Assembly (NCBI GenBank): GCA_963969395.1
Contig: OZ017795.1
Span: 22,053,063-22,117,062, forward strand
DNA: 64,000 nucleotides
Origin: Pseudoscleropodium purum
Lineage: Eukaryota > Streptophyta > Bryopsida > Hypnales > Brachytheciaceae
Reading direction: 5' to 3'
The position numbers were made by a program, and so were the translations under genes. Positions 59,560 to 64,000 of the stretch are shown in pieces. Numbering within the stretch: position 1 is the stretch's first letter; each line of letters opens with the position of its first letter. The notes beneath the pieces are model-generated. The model was given only the letters and a program-made list of their open reading frames with translations, did not search any database and was not told the origin of the DNA.

Positions 59560-60942
59560 TTTTCTAAGCTTGGCAACTCTAGCCCTGGCCGAGATGGTGC
59601 CGAGATGGTGTACATTTTTAGCACGAATCTGCAGAGTCGGATTGCCAGTTGATTCCAATTTGGTGTTGGAAGTTTCCTCATCAAAGACCAAGGAATTCCA
59701 GCGACGACACCGGCAGAGCGATGATCTCCACTCCCAGAGTCCCTGCTGTTGAAACCCCCCCCCCGTTGACAGCCCGGCCGGTGATGATGAGCCCTCATCA
59801 CACCAACAATCGGATCGCGTCGGCCTCGGGACGCGCTCCCCTTCCCCACTGACACTCGCAAAGTGAACAACGCTCATCATTTCGCACCTTCCGCCGAGGC
59901 TCCCGCGCTCGCCCAGCCCGGATCAGTCACTTCGGCAGCGGCTTTGCTTACACACACACACCTCCTCTCTGCTCTTCTCACGGATTGTGTGTACCGAATG
60001 GCTGACTGATCGGAACTCTCAGCTGTGTCGATGTGAGCCTCGGGGAGTTCTACACTTGGCTGGCCGGCAGCTAGCGGCGTGGGCCACAGCGGTGGGGTCG
60101 TGTCTGTGGGGTGTCAATAAAGTTCAGCGGTGGAAAGCACGTTGGGCATCCGGACTACTGTAGTGGATGTGCGAAGAGCTTCAGTTCTAAATGAGGAGTA
60201 TCGTGGAGCGGCTTTTGTTTCCTCTTTTCAGTATCGTATTGGGTACACGCGGAGGGAGCTAGTCAGCTAGAGTGGAGTGGGAGGAAAACTCGAGAGTGGA
60301 CTGGGAGACTGTTTGTGCCGGCGCTCTAAGTTGGCTTGGCTTCTCCGTCCGCTGCTAGGAGCGTCGTTCTTATAAGCTCTCGTTTTGTTCCAGTGCCGGC
60401 CGGGCGAGAATTGTTGGGAGGTTCGTTAATGCTCACGGGAGGACGGAGCTGTTGTACGGAGCGTCATTTTTAGTTGTCAAGCGAGGAATACCGGGCGAGG
60501 GGGGTCGGTACGTTGTTTCTCGTTGCTTGTCTTGTGGGATTTATTAGTTTCTCCGTGAATGCTCACACTGGAAGAAAACGAAGGAGAAAGAGCTTCTGGC
60601 CGGCTGTAGTAGTCGGTCTTTGTATGTTGAGAGATTTTCGGGAAAGTGACTCGTCAGCCTGAACGCTCGGTCTTTGGTTTCGATCACGGTAACAGTAGTG
60701 GAGTTTCAGCTCAAAATTTGCCAGGTTTTGCTCAGAATCTCGAAGTTGCAGCAATCCGAGCTCGCGGTGCACAATGTCTCCCGAGAAGTCACCAAAGGTG
60801 CGGCCGATTGCAAGTGATTCACCGCTCTCCCCTCTTCGAAAGGGTGGACTCCACTGCCGCTCCGCTGTACAGAGAATACCCACAGCCATAGCCACAGACA
60901 GCACAATTCACTGAGCCTCCGACCTCAACGATTGTTTGTGCA
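59560..60942 (+). promoter_or_regulatory. GC-rich promoter and 5' leader of the NPH3-like gene
   Basis: A sharp rise in GC and CpG content begins near 59.56 kb and continues into the coding exon. A TATA-like TTATAAG lies at 60370-60376, which would place a start near 60.40 kb. A (CA)n run is near 59950-59962. Open frames on either strand in 59466-59880 overlap each other and show no domain, so I treat them as composition artefacts. Whether a leader intron exists cannot be decided by eye. Confidence 0.5.
60429..60914 (+). promoter_or_regulatory. Cluster of four upstream ORFs before the NPH3-like start codon
   Basis: If transcription starts near 60.40 kb, the leader contains ATG-initiated ORFs at 60429-60473 (14 aa), 60559-60609 (16 aa), 60624-60662 (12 aa) and 60774-60914 (46 aa). 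The last ends 28 bases before the main ATG at 60943. Such an arrangement usually lowers or conditions translation of the main frame. Splicing of the leader could remove some of them. Confidence 0.4.
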
Positions 60943-63928
60943 ATGACAGTCATGGAGCCGCCCAGCAAGTCGATCGTGGTGAAGCCCGTGAAAGGCCGTC
61001 TCCTCCAACGTGAGGAGAGCTACACGGAAATGTTCCCCGAGTGCCCCGATTCCGAGGAGGACCTGGCCGACGACGACAATGATGACGACGACGTCGTCTT
61101 ATACCTGAAACCGAAATCGAGCGACGTCTACAATTTCAAATCTCTCTCCCCGACTAAACCTTTCGTCCCCTCCCGCAATGTCTCCCCCGCGCTCCAACGC
61201 AACGTCAGAGCCTGGTGCGAAGCGACCGGCTTGCCCACCACTATCACGCTCCGCTTTTACGACCGCGTCTTCCACCTCCACAAGTTCCCGCTCGTGTCCC
61301 GGAGCGGCTACTTCAAAAAGGTTCTCAAAGACACCAAAGACGTCACCATGGCGAGCGACTTCCCGAGTGACCCGGAGATTTTCGAGCTCGCGATCAACTT
61401 CTGCTACGGATCCACCATTCTCATGGAACCCACAAACATCGCGGAGATTTTCTGTGCTGCGGACTATTTACAAATGTCGGAGGATTACGGACGCGCGAAT
61501 CTTTGTGAGCGTAGCGAGCTTTACTTAAACCAAGTGGCTTTACAAAGCTGGGACGACACCTTGATCGTCCTACTCCACAGCGAGAATCTGGCGCCCCATG
61601 CCGAGAAAGTGGGCATCGTGCAGCGCTGCCTGGACGCCATAGCGTTCATGGCGTGTGTGGAGATTCTTGATCCTGTGGCAAGGAAAGCCGTGCCAAATCG
61701 GACAGGGGAGCTTCAGTGCTGGAGCATGCGGGAAAGCGCGTATCTCTTGTGGTGGATCCAAGACCTGGTGGCGCTTCCGCCGGGGTTGTTCGTGAAAGTG
61801 ATCCTTGCACTGCGAAGAGAGGGCATGCAGGAGAATTATGTGGGGCAGGTGGTGACGGCATTTACCGATCGGTGGATCTTCGGTGCCGGAGTGGACTCGG
61901 TTATGGTGCAGAAAGGGGGTGACAAGTGCTGGGTGGTGGAGGCGCAAGCGAGGCCGGAGCTTGGTGCGCTGGTGGAGGGCGTGGTTCGCGTGCTGCCGAT
62001 AGAGAGACATGTCGTCCCCGTGGGATTCCTCTTCGGGTTGCTCCGGCGGGGGCTCACTTGCGCATTGAGCGAAGAGTGCAGGTTCGCCCGAAGCTCTTTC
62101 ATCTTACCAACCTGGTTTACCAAAATTTTCTCTATTTCATAGTTTGAATGTGTGAAAGCGTGCTAGAAATTAGTCAGGAGTGTCTTTGGGAGGTATTAAG
62201 GCTTGTAGCTAATTTTGGTTATTCGTTACATGTAAATCACCATGCTGCTGCCTTCCTACTCTCCTTCCAATGTTGTCCAAAGTTTCAGAATCTGCAATAG
62301 TTGTTTTCCCAAACTTTGACAACATCTTTGTTTTAGCCCCTGAGAAAGGCAAAATATATTGGCCTCTACCCTTGCACTTTTGAGAATAATTAATCTAGAT
62401 GAAGGTTATGATACCTAAAAGTTGAGTTGGTCACGTCTCGTGCCTGAGTTGGTGATCTCATTATTAGGTTTCCAGAGTAGCTCATCCTATCGTTGGAGGT
62501 TCTTGCAATGTCGTTCACTCATATTCTTCAATGACTATTCCAACATTCGATGTTCTCATCTTTGAAGGTGAAGGATAGTGGTTTTCATTTTTGAAAAGTG
62601 ATCTTCATGTGTTGTGATTGGGGGCTCTCCTTTATTCTTACCGATATACGGGATTTATCTCCCTTCTAATGAAAAATTGAAAGAAGATGGGGTTCCACGT
62701 TGAACATTATTTGCCTTTGTAAAACTACTCTGAATTAAACCCACTATTGGCTGGCTCCCGCTGTTGCAGGATCCAGGTCGAGACACAGATCGCGTTGCAA
62801 TTCGAGCTCGCAACGCTGCACGACCTGCTTCTTCCCACCAAGAAGGAGAGTAGCGACAGTTCGGTGTTTCGCAACGAGCTGGATTCCATGGAGCGCATCC
62901 TGAAGCTGTTCCTCTCTCGGTTCCGGGGCTACGACGACGCTCGAGTCTCTGACATGCCCATGCTCTCGGGAGTGGCCAAGCTCTGGGACGAGTATCTCGC
63001 CGAGATTGCGGTCGACTCCAGCGTCACGCCGGCGCGGTTCGCCGACCTGGTGGAGCGAATCCCTGCGTACATGCGCGTGGTGCACGATCATGTGTACCGA
63101 GCCATCCACACGTATCTCAAGGTAATGCCTCGATCGGATTGCATTCATTGATCTTCCGAAATCTGAATCCCGAACAGGGTACAACTGCATCGACTGGTAA
63201 ACTCGCATGCAATTTGAGGATCCAAACACTGATCCGTTTTAGAGATGTTGATTCCAATTGTACATAAGCCCGATCATTCGTCTCTACTCAAATATGCTTC
63301 TATTTCTTCTACAGGCCTACAGTACATAATTTCACACATTGGAATAGATCAAATAAATATCCTTAGGCACGTGATCTCATCATTCCCAAACAGGGAAAAA
63401 ACGAAACATACGTTCAAGTTCTAGAGTGCTTGATGATTTGGTTTGAAATACTCCTATCGAACATTTTGTGTTGTTACGCAGGCGCATCCGAGCACGTCCC
63501 AAGAGGACCGGTCGCAGGTGTGCCGATCGCTCAACTGCCAGAAACTGTCGCAAGAGGCGTGTGCGCACGCCGTGCAGAACGATCTCATGCCGCTGCGGCT
63601 GATCGTGCAAGCCATGTTCATGCAGCAGCTGCAAACGCGGTCCGTGCTCACCTCGCACATCGAGTCCGCGTCGCAGTCGTTCCGGGAGCAGCAACACCAA
63701 CCACAACTACCACAACTCCAATTCCCAAGTGCTAATTCGATTCTCCACAGCCGGTCGCTTCTCCCGGAAAGCACTTCCACCTTCTACTACCCCTCGGCGG
63801 GCCACTCCGCGCGTCATCAATTCGGCCAGGACTCGTTTCGGTCCGTGGGGTCGTCGTTTCGTGACAACGACCTGTTTATCGACGATCTCATGTACGCCGC
63901 TTCGTCACAGAACAAGTCCGATATCAAG
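60943..63928 (+). CDS. NPH3/RPT2-like (NRL) family BTB protein, 3' end beyond the window
   Basis: Members of this family are plant-specific BTB adaptors for CUL3 ubiquitin ligases in phototropin and auxin-transport signalling at the plasma membrane. Exons: 60943-62081, 62770-63121, 63482-63928. Frames join cleanly (codon 380 is split, C-R-I), giving 646 residues so far, and a GTAATC donor follows, so at least one more exon lies to the right. An acidic tract (about 38-50) precedes a BTB domain (about 98-200, with TLRFYDRVFHLHKFPLVSRS and the conserved LCERSELYLNQVALQSWDD stretch). The NPH3 domain starts about residue 269 (WWIQDLVALPP, FLFGLLRRG at 362-370). It continues through ATLHDLLLP, the HVYRAIHTYLKAHP region (486-500) and LMPLRLIVQAMFMQQLQTR (532-550), then a Gln/Pro-rich stretch. 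The 60943 ATG starts the long open frame; an in-frame ATG follows three codons later. The first donor (CAG|GTTCGC) is weak. The subgroup (NPH3, RPT2, NPY or other) is not assignable. Confidence 0.92.
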
Positions 63929-64000
63929 GTAATCCTAATTCATCTAGTCCTTGTCCCGTATGCCAAATCCTTGCCCAGATTATCTTTGTATGAGTTAAAA

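Noticed and set aside
59466..59880. Minus-strand frames of 134 and 114 codons upstream of the NPH3-like gene
   Set aside because: Two overlapping frames in GC-rich promoter DNA, no domain, and arginine/glycine-rich composition typical of non-coding GC-rich sequence.
61570..62010. 146-codon minus-strand frame inside the NPH3-like first exon, plus several other overlapping frames there
   Set aside because: They are shadows of a GC-rich coding exon; the plus-strand frame has the family motifs and the others do not.

Overview
The window looks like nuclear DNA of a land plant, and certainly of a streptophyte. It has AT-rich, repeat-filled spacers, two intron-containing genes with GC-rich exons, and a CT-microsatellite leader. 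Two plant families are recognisable: a CMP-KDO synthetase needed for pectin rhamnogalacturonan II, and an NPH3/RPT2-like BTB protein. Short introns (about 120-880 bp) but only two convincing genes in 64 kb suggest a medium or large genome. A non-seed plant is my guess, but the sequence does not prove it. No bacterial, organellar, CRISPR, rRNA or intact tRNA sequence was seen.

Layout. 1-19.2 kb is repeat country: TTAA-bounded elements, hairpin MITEs, two CACTA elements with target-site duplications, a 14-copy satellite of about 97 bp, a decayed transposase-like gene (minus strand, 9.8-10.6 kb) and a decayed multi-segment reading frame of unknown family (13.9-16.5 kb) with a CACTA element inside it. 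19.25-23.9 kb holds the complete CMP-KDO synthetase gene: one non-coding leader exon and eight coding exons, 293 codons. 24-59.5 kb is again mostly repeats: more TTAA elements (one nested inside another), LINE 3' fragments, a 250-bp repeat cluster, a large inverted-dimer foldback and a Tourist-like MITE. There is also a GC-rich island at 39.1-39.6 kb without a convincing gene. 59.5-64 kb is a GC-rich promoter and leader with several upstream ORFs, followed by the NPH3-like gene, which runs off the right edge.

The most unusual component is the TTAA-bounded group. At least sixteen AT-rich, non-coding elements of about 0.2-1 kb start with TTAAcCCCTAAA-like ends and finish with the inverted copy. 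By my coordinates they cover about 14 kb, roughly 22% of the window. They often carry a small subterminal hairpin, insert into each other's terminal TTAA, and in one case provide an empty-site comparison showing one TTAA in the unfilled copy. They look like non-autonomous DNA transposons of a TTAA-targeting superfamily (piggyBac- or Sola3-like by signature). No encoding transposase is visible here. The two genes are functionally unrelated and share no operon-like arrangement.
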